Assembly: GCF_001302565.1 (NCBI RefSeq)
Contig: NZ_CP012750.1
Coordinates: forward strand, 496,001-560,000
Reading direction: 5' to 3'
Origin: Glutamicibacter halophytocola
GTDB lineage: Bacteria; Actinomycetota; Actinomycetes; Actinomycetales; Micrococcaceae
DNA length: 64,000 nt
The translations under genes and the position numbers were made by a program. The notes under the pieces were generated by a model that saw only the letters and a program-made list of their open reading frames with translations, was not told the origin of the DNA and searched no databases. Below, piece by piece: positions 1 to 8,553 of this stretch (positions are counted from its first letter, which is position 1; every line of letters starts with the position of its first letter).

Positions 1-292
1 CAACGAAGATATGTGCCAGATTCACTACCAGCAGCGAAGCGCTCGGAGCCCACAGAGATGAACTACGCGCCAAACGGCGCAGTATTTGCTCATGGTTTGC
101 ATCGCCTCGTCGAGCAACAATGAATTTCCAGGGCTGTGAATTTCCAGCCGACGGCGCACGTCGAGCCGCTTCCAACAGCACGTCGATTTCGATGCTTGTC
201 ACAGTGGATTCGGGGTCGAATTGCACTGGGCTGAAACGGCCTGCTAACGCTGGGTGCAGGGCTGGATCGGCCGGGACGGGGCATTTGTTCAT
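1..292 (-). CDS. Nitroreductase family protein, N-terminal part (runs off the left edge)
   Basis: An open minus-strand frame starts at 292 and is still open at base 1, so only about the first 97 residues are visible. They contain HPALAGRFSP near the start and then RRAPSAGNSQPWKF, which matches the N-terminal FMN-contacting segment of nitroreductase-family flavoenzymes. The family reduces nitro compounds, quinones or flavins with NAD(P)H. Start choice: an in-frame ATG also lies at 301, but the GGAG motif sits only 1-2 bases before it and about 10 bases before the ATG at 292, so 292 is preferred. The substrate cannot be told from this fragment. Confidence 0.8.
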   Translation of the reverse strand, partial: MNKCPVPADPALHPALAGRFSPVQFDPESTVTSIEIDVLLEAARRAPSAGNSQPWKFIVARRGDANHEQILRRLARSSSLWAPSASLLVVNLAHIFV

Positions 293-493
293 GTTCTTCA
301 TTCTCCAGCAGCTCATAGCCTGGGCGGCGAAGCTATCGAGTGGTACTCCCGCCGCAAGGCCGCTACGCGATACCACCTGGTCAACGTGGATTTAGTTGAG
401 ATAACGGCAGTGGTAGGCACTGGCGTTGATTCTTGTTCTTGGTGTTTGGCAAGGTCGAACGCGCAAGATCATCGACCGCCACGTAGTGTCCGC

Positions 494-1102
494 TCAGCGT
501 TTTTTCGAGAGCCGAAGATCCAACCCGCTGCGAACTTGGGGCCACTCAGAGGCAATAATCGAGAAATAGACGGTGTCTCGAAGTGAACCATCGGCCATAC
601 GGCTTGTTGAACGCAAGACGCCATCCTGTTTTGCACCCAGACGGGCAATTGCGGCTCTGGACTGCATATTCATCCAGTGCGTGCTGAAGGCCACGGCGAC
701 GCATTCCAGGGTTTCAAATGCGTGGGCCAGCAGCAGCCGCTTGCTATCGGGATTAGTTCCCGTTCCTTGCACGCTGGCTGCATTCCAAGTGTAGCCGATC
801 TCCAAGCGTGGCAGCTCAGCGTCAATGTCGCAGTACGTGGTCATCCCGATGATCTTTCCGGGTTCACCAGTCACTGGATCATTCAGCCGTGTCGTGAAGG
901 GAAGCATGGATCCGGCTTCTTGCATTGATAAGCGACGCTGGATTTCGCTGCGCATTTCTTCGGGACGGGGCACAGCGGTGTACCAAAGATTCCAAAGTTC
1001 ACCATCGCAGGCGGCATCGACAAGCCCGTCATGATGGTTCTCGCTTAGCGGTTCGAGAGTGACATATTTTCCGCGCAGGGTTACTGGATTGAGCCTAGCC
1101 AT
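494..1102 (-). CDS. GNAT family N-acetyltransferase (RimJ/RimL-like)
   Basis: This 202-aa protein has the layout of RimJ/RimL-type GNAT acetyltransferases. An N-terminal TLRGKYVTLEPL strand is followed by a core with GKIIGMTTY and LEIGYTWNA, then SVQGTGTNPDSK in the acetyl-CoA loop position and ALETL/NMQSRAAIARLGA-like helices at the C-terminus. Such enzymes transfer acetyl from acetyl-CoA to a protein N-terminus or small amine; the substrate is unknown here. A GAGG lies just before the ATG at 1102. It is followed, 201 bases downstream on the same strand, by the nitroreductase gene; no gene is seen in that gap. Confidence 0.8.
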   Translation of the reverse strand: MARLNPVTLRGKYVTLEPLSENHHDGLVDAACDGELWNLWYTAVPRPEEMRSEIQRRLSMQEAGSMLPFTTRLNDPVTGEPGKIIGMTTYCDIDAELPRLEIGYTWNAASVQGTGTNPDSKRLLLAHAFETLECVAVAFSTHWMNMQSRAAIARLGAKQDGVLRSTSRMADGSLRDTVYFSIIASEWPQVRSGLDLRLSKKR

Positions 1103-1191
1103 AACCTCACTTTAGCTTCCCTGTGCTCCAACCGTGCCTGTGCAGTTTCGGGGCCCCGCTCCGCAGGCAGTGGCAATGATCTTTCGCCCGT

Positions 1192-1242
1192 GAGCCAGGT
1201 TTCAGCGACCGTCAAGACGGCAGGACTTGTTGATCCTGGCTC
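1192..1242 (-). terminator. Possible stem-loop between the regulator and the GNAT gene
   Basis: GAGCCAGG (1192-1199) can pair with CCTGGCTC (1235-1242), and the stem can be extended by CCC/GGG past one bulged base. The loop is long (35 bases) and there is no T-run, so this is only a weak terminator or processing-site candidate for the regulator gene that ends at 1300. The rest of 1103-1299 shows nothing else recognisable. Confidence 0.25.
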
Positions 1243-1299
1243 GGGATGGACTCTGACTTTTAAACATGGCCACCTGTCCGCGGATGGCGGTGCCTTTAC

Positions 1300-1599
1300 C
1301 TAATTTGCGGTAATTTCCCGAAGCGCGGCTACGTGGCCAACATAGGCTCGACGGCCAGCCGTGGTTAGCGATACTCTCACGTGGCTGCGGCCCAGTTTCG
1401 TGAACCGTTCAATATCAACGTAACCGGCGTCGCCCAGTTGCTTCAGGTGCTTGCTGAGCACCGAGTCAGCGACGCCCAGATTCTGTTTGAGATGCGCGAA
1501 TTCTGCCCAGTCAACCGGGGCAAGGCTCGCACATATCCGCAACCGTAATGGCGCGTGGATCAATTCATCAAATTGGGCTTTGCTAGTTGGCCTGGTCAT
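1300..1599 (-). CDS. Winged-helix transcriptional regulator (ArsR/MarR-like, 99 aa)
   Basis: A 99-aa single-domain winged-helix protein. The helix-turn-helix reads LKQNLGVADSVLSKHLKQL followed by a wing with GRSHVRVSLTTAGRRAY, the usual pattern of the small regulators that bind palindromes as dimers. GAGGA lies about 6 bases before the ATG at 1599. The gene overlaps the upstream membrane-protein gene by 17 bases, so both are almost certainly translated from one message. The double inverted repeat just upstream of that partner gene (2064-2105) is the natural candidate for its own binding site (inference). Confidence 0.85.
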   Translation of the reverse strand: MTRPTSKAQFDELIHAPLRLRICASLAPVDWAEFAHLKQNLGVADSVLSKHLKQLGDAGYVDIERFTKLGRSHVRVSLTTAGRRAYVGHVAALREITAN

Positions 1600-2056
1600 T
1601 GCCGTCCTCGACGCGAGCCCTGTTATAGGCGGCCTGCATCTTGGTCACCAAAAACATGGCACTGATGAACGTGACAAGAATCTTCGCAAGAACTTCATCC
1701 ACCTGGGTTGCTTCCCAGAACCTGAGGCAATTGATCAGCAGAATGCAGAGAAAGAAGTATCCTGCGTAAGCGCCCGTCAGAAGATGCGGGCTATTGATCA
1801 ATGAACGCGGCTTGGCTCGACCACGCTGGGCCAAGGCATACCAGGCAATCAATGGAAGATAGAGCAACACGAGCCAATAAGCCCGGGGTGGATAGGCCTG
1901 GCACAACGTGAAGACGAAAGCTGAGACTGCGATAACGCTGGTGAGCAATCCACGCGGATTCCCGGACGCTTTGACCATCTGCCTTGAATCGTGTGCGACA
2001 GATAGCAGCAGCTTGGCTGCGCGCTCTTGGTCCCTGCGATCTTCTGGCGAATCCAT
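1583..2056 (-). CDS. Small integral membrane protein, partner of the winged-helix regulator
   Basis: A 157-aa protein with a charged N-terminus (residues 1-35) and about four hydrophobic segments: VIAVSAFVFTLCQAY, YWLVLLYLPLIAWYAL, LLTGAYAGYFFLCILLINCL and ILVTFISAMFLVTKM. No catalytic motif is visible and I do not recognise a named family. Its overlap with the regulator gene and the operator immediately before its start suggest that it is the regulated member of a two-gene unit, of the kind where a small winged-helix protein controls a membrane protein. Its function is unknown. Confidence 0.75.
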   Translation of the reverse strand: MDSPEDRRDQERAAKLLLSVAHDSRQMVKASGNPRGLLTSVIAVSAFVFTLCQAYPPRAYWLVLLYLPLIAWYALAQRGRAKPRSLINSPHLLTGAYAGYFFLCILLINCLRFWEATQVDEVLAKILVTFISAMFLVTKMQAAYNRARVEDGNDQAN

Positions 2057-2063
2057 GATGCCT

Positions 2064-2105
2064 ACTTTCCGTTACGGAAAGTCTCGTCTTTCCGCAATGG
2101 AAAGT
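2064..2105 (-). promoter_or_regulatory. Tandem inverted-repeat operator upstream of the membrane protein/regulator pair
   Basis: Two 19-bp dyads lie 23 bp apart centre to centre: ACTTTCC-GTTAC-GGAAAGT (2064-2082) and CTTTCC-GCAAT-GGAAAG (2088-2104, flanking base 2087 not matching). The first ends 8 bases from the ATG at 2056, so a bound protein would block the start region. The spacing of about two helical turns suits cooperative binding of two dimers. The most likely ligand is the winged-helix regulator encoded second in this operon (inference). Confidence 0.7.
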
Positions 2106-2117
2106 CAACAATTCGGT

Positions 2118-2576
2118 TTACACGTGGTGGTATTTTCCGCCGGCCAAGATGTCCTGCGCACGGTAGAGCTGCTCGGTCAATATCAAGCGCACCAGCTGAT
2201 GCGGGAAGACCAGCTTGGACAAGGACCAGGTGAAGTCGGCCCGGGAATGCACCGTGGGATCCACGCCGTAGGCGCCGCCAATAATGATCACGACATTGCG
2301 TGAAGCATCGATGGGTGCGCGTAGCTTGTTTGCCAATGCCGGGGAGTCCACGTTTTTGCCACGCTCATCAAGCAACACTACGAAGTCGCGATCATCAATC
2401 TTCGCCAGGATGCGTGCGGACTCTTCGGTGCGGGCAGCGTCGTTCTCGCGCGATGAGTGGTTGAGCAGCTGCCAGGTGAGGTTAAACGGCTTCTTGAGCC
2501 GCTTCTCGTAGCGGGAAATTCCCTCATCGACCCACGACTCATGTTTCTTGCCTACTGCCAGCACCTTGATTGTCAT
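2118..2576 (-). CDS. rlmH: 23S rRNA (pseudouridine-1915 N3) methyltransferase RlmH
   Basis: A 152-aa SPOUT-class methyltransferase. It has the N-terminal MTIKVLAVGKKHE segment, then VVLLDERGKNVDS, the SAM-binding knot segment VIIIGGAYGVDP, and the highly conserved C-terminal end SLSKLVFPHQLVRLILTEQ followed by YRAQ...YHH. RlmH methylates pseudouridine 1915 in helix 69 of 23S rRNA on assembled 70S ribosomes. A further in-frame ATG at 2594 adds MRNNGS. I chose 2576 because homologues start with this MTIxVLAVG segment; no start has an ideal ribosome-binding site. Confidence 0.95.
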   Translation of the reverse strand: MTIKVLAVGKKHESWVDEGISRYEKRLKKPFNLTWQLLNHSSRENDAARTEESARILAKIDDRDFVVLLDERGKNVDSPALANKLRAPIDASRNVVIIIGGAYGVDPTVHSRADFTWSLSKLVFPHQLVRLILTEQLYRAQDILAGGKYHHV

Positions 2577-2630
2577 GCTTCCATTGTTCCGCATTCCCCG
2601 GTTGGTTGCTTTGGATCAGGCACCGATACG

Positions 2631-3353
2631 ATGGAGGATATGAGAAACCCCAGACCACTTCCGCAAGGCAAACAACCAAGCGGCGTGCAGGTGCTCTGGA
2701 TGATCTTTGGCATCGTCACCGCGATCTTCTATTTCACCCGGCGGGTGCTGGTCTCATTGCATGCAGGCGGATGGGCCACAGACCTGGATGCACCTGCCTA
2801 TCAATGGGTCTTGAACAACCAGTCGCCGGCCCTTTTTGCGGTCTCCGATTTTTTGTACTTCTGGGGATCAACGCCGGGCATGAGCATCATCATGGTGCTG
2901 ATTACCGGGCTGCTGAGCTGGAAAACACGAAGCATCTGGCCATTTATTGCCGTGGCGCTGACCGCAGCGGTTTCTGTCGGACTGACCATTTTGCTCAAGG
3001 CCAGCCTGCAAGTGCACCGCCCGGAAGGCATTCCAGGCGGGCCGACGCCACCGCTGTCCTATTCGTTCCCCAGCGGCCATACGCTTAATTCCGCGGCGCT
3101 GATTGGCATCTCTGGCTACCTGGCCATCATTTACGGGCTGCGCCGCTACGCCTATCTCATCGCTATCGTGGCAACGTTGTTTGTTCTGGCCATGGGCGCA
3201 TCGCGAATCTACATTGGGCACCATTGGGTTTCGGACGTGCTGGTGGGCTTGCTGATTGGAACCGCGTGGGCTGCCGTCGTCGCCATCCTGCACTACTTCT
3301 TCGTGCCGTGGCGCAGGGTTGCTAGCTCAGCACGCGGATCGGTGAACCGCTAG
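2631..3353 (+). CDS. PAP2 family phosphatase, integral membrane
   Basis: A 240-aa membrane protein with the three motifs of type 2 phosphatidic acid phosphatases: KASLQVHRP, SYSFPSGHT, and SRIYIGHHWVSDVLVG. The two histidines and the arginines of these motifs form the phosphate-transfer site on the outer face of the membrane. About six hydrophobic segments are present. Likely substrates are lipid phosphates or undecaprenyl pyrophosphate; the exact one cannot be told. The longer open frame back to 2457 overlaps rlmH and is not used. ATGs at 2631 and 2640 are both possible, because GGAGG at 2633-2637 is only 2 bases before the second one. The gene converges on the dehydrogenase gene with a 32-bp overlap. 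Confidence 0.88.
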   Translation: MEDMRNPRPLPQGKQPSGVQVLWMIFGIVTAIFYFTRRVLVSLHAGGWATDLDAPAYQWVLNNQSPALFAVSDFLYFWGSTPGMSIIMVLITGLLSWKTRSIWPFIAVALTAAVSVGLTILLKASLQVHRPEGIPGGPTPPLSYSFPSGHTLNSAALIGISGYLAIIYGLRRYAYLIAIVATLFVLAMGASRIYIGHHWVSDVLVGLLIGTAWAAVVAILHYFFVPWRRVASSARGSVNR

Positions 3354-4293
3354 CCCAAGCTCGAATATCCTCCACAGCGTCCCGGTAGAACATCGAGAAC
3401 TGCTCGATGGTTACGTAGCCAATATGCGGGGTTGCAATCACGCCACGGGTGCCCAGCAGTCGGTCCTTGGCCGGCAATGGCTCGGTGTCGAAAACATCGA
3501 GGGCCGCCAAGTAGAGTCGTTCGTTTTCAAGGGCTTCGATAAGTGCAGGAGTCTGCACGATTCGGCTGCGCGAAGTATTCACCAAAATGGATTCCGGCCG
3601 CATCCAGGCCAACTGCTTTGAGCCAATGACACCGGTGCTGCGCTCCGAGAGTTTCAGATGAATGGTCACGATGTCGCTGGTGGCAAAAAGCTCCGCCTCG
3701 GAGACCAATTCCACGCCGACCTCGGTGGCCCGAGCCTTCGTGAGGTTCTGGCTGTAGGCAATGACCCGCATGCCAAAAGCCAACCCGACCTTCGCCACCT
3801 TGGAACCCAAATTCCCCAGTCCATACACGCCAAGGGTTTTCCCCGCCAGGCCCATGCCGAAGCTCGTTTGCCACGGTTCGGCTTCGGAGCGAGGGGACTT
3901 CGAGGAAAAGAGCTCTACATCCAGCCTGCGGGCCGCAGCCAAGATCAATGCCCAGGTGTGTTCCACCGCGTCGGTGGGGACATAGCCGGTATGCGACACC
4001 ACGACGCCGTGCTCGATGGCAGCTTCCAGATCGATGGCGCCATTGCGCCGTCCGGTGGTGACCAGCAGTTTCAACTGCGGCAACAGCTCGAACCGCGACG
4101 CGGGAAACGGCGTGCGCTCGCGCATAGCCACGATGACATCAAAGCCCTTCAGCGCAGCGCAGACAGCTGTGTCGTCATGTCCGAGGTGTTCGGTAAATAC
4201 TGTCAGCTCGGCGTTGAGCTCGTTCGCCAGGCCTTCAAAATCTGCGAGGTCGGTAGCGACGTTCTGGTAGTCATCCAAAATGGCAATGCGCAT
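3322..4293 (-). CDS. D-2-hydroxyacid dehydrogenase family protein
   Basis: A 323-aa NAD-dependent oxidoreductase of the D-isomer 2-hydroxyacid dehydrogenase family. It shows the nucleotide-binding GVYGLGNLGSKVA, the substrate-binding LLVTTGRRNGAID in the position of the usual VxxxGxGxDNID loop, and the catalytic triad in NTSRSRIV (Arg), VFDTEPLP (Glu) and ATPHIGYVT (His). The RRNGAID loop suggests the subgroup often annotated as phosphoglycerate dehydrogenase-like, not true SerA, which has extra C-terminal domains that are absent here. The physiological substrate is unknown. Its 3' end overlaps the convergent PAP2 gene. Confidence 0.88.
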   Translation of the reverse strand: MRIAILDDYQNVATDLADFEGLANELNAELTVFTEHLGHDDTAVCAALKGFDVIVAMRERTPFPASRFELLPQLKLLVTTGRRNGAIDLEAAIEHGVVVSHTGYVPTDAVEHTWALILAAARRLDVELFSSKSPRSEAEPWQTSFGMGLAGKTLGVYGLGNLGSKVAKVGLAFGMRVIAYSQNLTKARATEVGVELVSEAELFATSDIVTIHLKLSERSTGVIGSKQLAWMRPESILVNTSRSRIVQTPALIEALENERLYLAALDVFDTEPLPAKDRLLGTRGVIATPHIGYVTIEQFSMFYRDAVEDIRAWASGSPIRVLS

Positions 4294-4371
4294 GAGTTCA
4301 TCCTAGGTGTTCCTGTGCCGTGGTGACCCTTTAGTTACTTCGTTGCCCGCCTTTAGGCAGCCGGAATGCAC

Positions 4372-4406
4372 AACGGCGGCTGGCACCCAGGGCACCAGCC
4401 GCCGTT
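4372..4406 (-). terminator. Terminator-like hairpin after the phosphoesterase gene
   Basis: A perfect 12-bp GC-rich stem, AACGGCGGCTGG (4372-4383) with CCAGCCGCCGTT (4395-4406) and an 11-base loop, begins 13 bases past the stop of the phosphoesterase gene. There is no T-run after it on the minus strand, as is common for actinobacterial hairpin terminators. Confidence 0.7.
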
Positions 4407-4419
4407 CACAGATTGGCTG

Positions 4420-6267
4420 CTAGTCGGTGACTTCGAATTCGAGCTTGTCGGTGAAGGAACGACCGTGGACATCCGTGGCCGTCACTTCAGCGGTGTGCGA
4501 TCCGGTTTCCAGATCATCTGGCAGTTCAAGACGCCACAAATGGCTGGTCTTCTCAGGCAGTCCGCCGCCGTGGACAAACTGCTCGGCGATAGCCACCGGG
4601 TCAGAGTACTTGGCGCCAGTTCGTGCGGTTTCTCCGGTGAGCGATTGCGTGCGCGTTGACTTGACCGGGGCGTTTCCATCGATGGAAACCGCCACCGTGG
4701 AACCGGTGCTCCCCATCCAGAAGTTGGTGGTCAGCCAGGTGTCCTCGGCCAAGCCGCTGCGGCTCACCGACAACGGGTTCTCCAGCGCCTCGATGGTGCC
4801 GTATTCCTTGTCGACATTTTCCTTGTACCAATCACGGTAGGCAGGAGTGTTCAGGCCTACGGCCATCTGGTTGCTCTCATCACCGCCGGTTGGGGTGAAG
4901 CGCTCGGTGATCTTGGTGTTCTTGATGTCCAAGGTCAGCACCCCAGGAGGGGTGCCGTCTTGCTGGAGGGAGGTCGGGTAACCGGTCTCGGTGACTCGCC
5001 CGCCGTACCACTGGCCGGCAACTGCCGGAACCGTCAGGTGGGTGAAGGGCAGGCCATCCTCGCCGACTTCGTCCAGCCAGCCCTTCATCAGATCGCCTTC
5101 GCGAAGGTTTTCAGACATGTGGGTGTGGCCGCCCAGGGAGACCACTTCGCGGCCCTTGAGGATCTTGTAGATTTCCTTGACCTCTTTGGTGGTGTGCTCA
5201 TCGTTGAAGAAGAATTCCAGCAATGGGCTGTGGCCGGCGAGGACGATGGCCTTGTTCTTCGGCACCTTGGCAATGTCTGCGCGCAACCATTCAAGCTGCT
5301 GCTTGCCGAGCTGGTAGGTGTAGTCGCTTCTCTTGGCAGGAACCTTGGTGGGGTACTCGATGGTGTTCAGGGCAACCACGTGGGTTTTGCCCGTGTCGTA
5401 GGAGTAGTACTCGGGGCCGAACTGGGCGCGGTAGGTATCAAATTCGTGCACGCCGTCGAGCGAGTCGAAGTCGATGTCGTGGTTCCCGGGAAGAAAACGA
5501 GCCGGGCCATTGAGCATGGAAGTCAGTTCGCGGGTCTGGGCGAACAAGGACAGGTCATTGCCGACGAGGTCGCCGATGAACAGCACCCCGCACCCGGTGT
5601 AGTCGGTGCGGGCAGCGAGGTCGGCGAAGGCGCCCTTGCGAGCGTATTCGACTTCCTGCTGGTTATAGGTCTGCACATCGGCGCCGATGGCGCAGCTCTG
5701 CTCAGGGGATTGGGTGGCTTCGCTGCGAGCCAGCGGGAAGTTCACGGCGTCTGGCAATTCGCCGGTGGGGGCAATGCCGCCGTATTTCAGCTTGGGGGAG
5801 CCGTCTGGCAGGTGAATGTAGGAGAACTGCGCGACGTTATTTTCGTCGACTGGCACCTGGAAGCCTCGTGGCTGGGTGACGAAGGCTGTCATGTTCTCAA
5901 AGGCAGGCAGTGCATAGCGGCCCTGCGAATCGGTGGTGACAACATCTCGGCCATTGGAAACGGTGACCTTGGGCAGTCCTGGCTCGTTGGCGTCCTGCTT
6001 GGAGTTCTTGTTGCGGTCCTCGAAAACGACGCCTTCCAGCGTCTTGCCTGCTGCTGGAGATTTTTTGCCGGCGGCACGGACCACCTGGACTGATCCCCGG
6101 TAGGCTGAGGAGTTCCAGTCCACGGCCGTCGTAGCTGCTGGTTCTGGATCGGGTGCGGAATTGGCGGCCGTGAGAGCGGCCGAAGCTGCCAGGACAACGA
6201 GTGTTCCTGCAGTGATGCGCAGCGGGGTGATGTGATTGGTTTTGCCGGGTCGAGCGAAGAATTTCAC
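4420..6267 (-). CDS. Secreted calcineurin-like metallophosphoesterase
   Basis: A 615-aa exported protein. Residues 1-40 form a signal peptide (basic start, then LRITAGTLVVLAASAALTAANSA). A short SdrD/Cna-B-like segment with GVVFEDRNKNSKQDANEPGL and DSQGRYALP follows at about 75-120. The calcineurin-type metal-binding core then shows FIGDLVGNDLS, LPGNHDID, and VLAGHSPL with SLGGHTHMSEN, although the usual first D-x-H site is not obvious. A C-terminal domain typical of this subfamily ends the protein. It is probably a cell-surface or extracellular phosphodiesterase or phosphomonoesterase involved in phosphate scavenging; the substrate is unknown. It has its own terminator and faces a divergent gene. 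Confidence 0.85.
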   Translation of the reverse strand: MKFFARPGKTNHITPLRITAGTLVVLAASAALTAANSAPDPEPAATTAVDWNSSAYRGSVQVVRAAGKKSPAAGKTLEGVVFEDRNKNSKQDANEPGLPKVTVSNGRDVVTTDSQGRYALPAFENMTAFVTQPRGFQVPVDENNVAQFSYIHLPDGSPKLKYGGIAPTGELPDAVNFPLARSEATQSPEQSCAIGADVQTYNQQEVEYARKGAFADLAARTDYTGCGVLFIGDLVGNDLSLFAQTRELTSMLNGPARFLPGNHDIDFDSLDGVHEFDTYRAQFGPEYYSYDTGKTHVVALNTIEYPTKVPAKRSDYTYQLGKQQLEWLRADIAKVPKNKAIVLAGHSPLLEFFFNDEHTTKEVKEIYKILKGREVVSLGGHTHMSENLREGDLMKGWLDEVGEDGLPFTHLTVPAVAGQWYGGRVTETGYPTSLQQDGTPPGVLTLDIKNTKITERFTPTGGDESNQMAVGLNTPAYRDWYKENVDKEYGTIEALENPLSVSRSGLAEDTWLTTNFWMGSTGSTVAVSIDGNAPVKSTRTQSLTGETARTGAKYSDPVAIAEQFVHGGGLPEKTSHLWRLELPDDLETGSHTAEVTATDVHGRSFTDKLEFEVTD

Positions 6268-6446
6268 GTGCGTTCCTCCGGGGTGGTGGCAATCTGCCGG
6301 CCCTCTGGCCGGCCTTCGCCAACGCTGTCAATCTCAGATGAATAACAGCACCCGCTCAGGTAATGTTGAATTATCGATTCCGTAAATACTTACATGGTGT
6401 CTTGGGCGTATTTAGCAATCTATGACCAGGGAAAGCGGAGGTGACC

Positions 6447-7578
6447 ATGGAGATTGTTGACGCACTGTTGCAAGGGCAGCGAGGGCGGCGACTGTTGTGG
6501 GAGTTCATGACGGTCGGCGAAGACGAATCGCAAACTGATTTTTCCCCGCATCCTTTGCACGAGGCGATGTACTACGCCTCAACCGGTATCGATGGCCTGC
6601 AGTATCGCGGGCTCGAATCATCCGACGTGATCGTTGAGATTGAGCGCACCGTGCGGGAAGGGGCAGAGAAGCTCGCCGAATTGCTTGAACGTACCGAACT
6701 TTTCGAAGTAAAGCATTGCATGTTGCAATCGGCATTGGAAAGTTCCGTCGACGCGGCGATGTACTGGCAACCACCGTATGGGCAAGAATTCGTCTTGGCA
6801 TCCCCGATCCTCAGCGTCCAACTGGAGAGAATCGCAAAACACATAGCGGCTTCGGGGCAAATAGATTATTGGTTCGACCCGTTGGATATGGCAGCGCAGC
6901 ACCGGGTGAATTTCGATATTGCGGGGTCTCTTGCCCCTGGTACGGATAAGAAGCGGACTGGTCTTGAATCATTGATCGCGTGGAAAGATCACGTGCTCCG
7001 AACCGAAATGCGTGATGCCCGGGAGAACCAGTCACTCCCTATAGGAAATTTCGGCGGTGAATGGTGGTCGGCGCCAAACATGTACCTAGAGGAAACGTGC
7101 GGAGAATTCGCTACGGCGCAACCCGTTGGTTTGATTTGCGTTGAAGACGGCTTCGGGTGGGAAAAAAGCAACCACAAGATTAGTAGACATACCCCCTAGC
7201 TCCAACGTTCTGGAAATTTCCTCAGCGGAGCATTGGGTCAAGCTCTGCCAAGATCACCCAATCGAGGTCACTGCACAGAAACGCCACGACTGGTATCACG
7301 TCACGGGCCGTGACGGTGCGTGGGTCATTCCAGATTGGCTAGCGGTAGCACGCAATTATGACGGGGTGCATCTGAGTATCGGCGCCTACCTCGCGCTCGC
7401 CGGACAATGCCTGCCGGTAGATGCTAAATTCGCTACGCTCATAGCCGGGTGGGACCCCGGCAAAACGTATTGGTTCATCGATGGCTTGCTCGAGAGCGAA
7501 CCATCGCAATACTGGAAATGCGTGGATGCCAACAGCAATAATGCGCACTGGGTCTTGGACGAAGGCTCTAGGGGTTAA
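6447..7578 (+). pseudogene. Uncharacterised conserved protein split by a +1 frameshift in a run of six A
   Basis: Frame one (6447-7199, 250 aa from the ATG; GGAGG lies 5 bases upstream) reads well up to VEDGFGWEKS and then stops at 7197-7199. A second frame, open from 7141 to 7578, continues without interruption with LVDIPPSSNVLEISSAEHWVKL, DVT-like EVTAQKRHDWYHVTGRDG, and GVHLSIGAYLALAGQ. Reading five A instead of six at 7162-7167 gives one continuous protein of about 377 aa through GFGWEKATTRLVD. The defect is therefore one extra A in a homopolymer. It may be a true mutation, slippage, or an assembly error. I do not recognise a named family; no signal peptide or membrane segment is visible. 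Confidence 0.7.
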
Positions 7579-7628
7579 CGCTCTGTCACGCTGGGGGCGA
7601 TGTACTTGAACTCTGATCCAATGAGCTC

Positions 7629-8075
7629 ATGAGCAATGAAGCAGCAAATGAATTGGCAGCCGCAACGGAAATAATGTTGCAGCTGCGCTGGTCGGATCAG
7701 GACGCCTTGGGGCATGTCAATAATGCCCGCATCGTCACGCTAATGGAAGAAGCGCGCATCCGCTGGACCCGGGAAGACGGGAAGGCAGGACGATTCGAAT
7801 TCGGAACGGTCGTGGCTTCCATCCAGATCGACTACAAACGGCCACTGTACTACCAGTCTGAAATGCTGATCCGCATGGGAATCAGCCGAGTCGGCAACAA
7901 GTCGTTCACTGTGCGGGGCATCGGCTACCAGGACGGGCAACCGGTGTTCGATTCCACCACTGTCATGGTGCCGCTGGCCTCCGATGGCGTTTCCTCTCGG
8001 GCGCTCACCGAGCAGGAACGCAGCTGGCTGGAATCATCGCTGATTCCAGCCGCTGGCGCACGATCACGAAACTGA
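7629..8075 (+). CDS. Acyl-CoA thioesterase, hotdog fold (4-hydroxybenzoyl-CoA thioesterase-like)
   Basis: A 148-aa single hotdog-domain protein. LRWSDQDALGHVNNARIVTLMEEAR matches the conserved RWxDxDxxGHVNNxxYxxxxEEAR segment, in which the Asp is the catalytic residue of 4-hydroxybenzoyl-CoA thioesterase-type enzymes. It is followed by SIQIDYKRPLYY and RVGNKSFTVRG strands. Such enzymes hydrolyse acyl-CoA or aromatic acyl-CoA thioesters in the cytosol. Its position next to the pca cluster may be meaningful but is not proof, since it lies on the opposite strand and converges with pcaC. Start at 7629; the ribosome-binding site is weak. Confidence 0.85.
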   Translation: MSNEAANELAAATEIMLQLRWSDQDALGHVNNARIVTLMEEARIRWTREDGKAGRFEFGTVVASIQIDYKRPLYYQSEMLIRMGISRVGNKSFTVRGIGYQDGQPVFDSTTVMVPLASDGVSSRALTEQERSWLESSLIPAAGARSRN

Positions 8076-8137
8076 GCTGATCTTGTGGCTGCGCCTCAAT
8101 GGCCAGCTGTCCGTTGAACGAGCCGCGAGAGCGGTAC

Positions 8138-8536
8138 CTACTGCGCTGCGTACTCGTCCAGGACTTTTTTGCCGATTTTGAAGGCCACATTCGCGGCGGG
8201 CACGGAGCAGTAGATGGCGCACTGCAGGAAGACTTCCTTGATTTCCTCCGGGGTCATTCCATTGCGCAGGGCTGCATGCACATGCATTTCCAGCTCTTCC
8301 CAGTAGCCTCCGGCAATCATGGCGGTCAAGGTGATGGCGCTGCGCGTGGTGCGCGGCAATCCGTCACGGGTCCAGATGGTTCCCCACGCATAGCGGGTGA
8401 TCATTTCCTGGAACTCGTCGGTGAACTCGTTCGAATTCTTGGTAGAGCGGTCAACGTGCTCGTTGCCAAGGACTTCGCGGCGCACGCTCATGCCCGCATC
8501 GTAGGTATCGCCTGGCAGGCGCTGGGAATCGGTCAT
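8138..8536 (-). CDS. pcaC: 4-carboxymuconolactone decarboxylase
   Basis: A 132-aa carboxymuconolactone decarboxylase-family protein with VLGNEHVDRSTKNSNEF, a central YAWGTIWTRDGLPRTTRSAITLT segment, EELEMHVHAALRNGMTPEEIKEVFLQ and a C-terminal YCSVPAANVAFK. The length fits stand-alone PcaC. It converts 4-carboxymuconolactone to 3-oxoadipate enol-lactone in the protocatechuate branch. It is the last gene of the pobA-pcaHGBDC run, 17 bases after pcaD, and here PcaC and PcaD are separate proteins, not the fused PcaL found in many actinobacteria. Confidence 0.93.
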   Translation of the reverse strand: MTDSQRLPGDTYDAGMSVRREVLGNEHVDRSTKNSNEFTDEFQEMITRYAWGTIWTRDGLPRTTRSAITLTAMIAGGYWEELEMHVHAALRNGMTPEEIKEVFLQCAIYCSVPAANVAFKIGKKVLDEYAAQ

Positions 8537-8553
8537 GGAAGTACTGCCCTTTC

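Noticed and set aside
4960..6093. 377-codon plus-strand frame opposite the phosphoesterase gene
   Set aside because: Val/Gly-rich shadow without motifs; the minus-strand protein has a signal peptide and metal-binding motifs.
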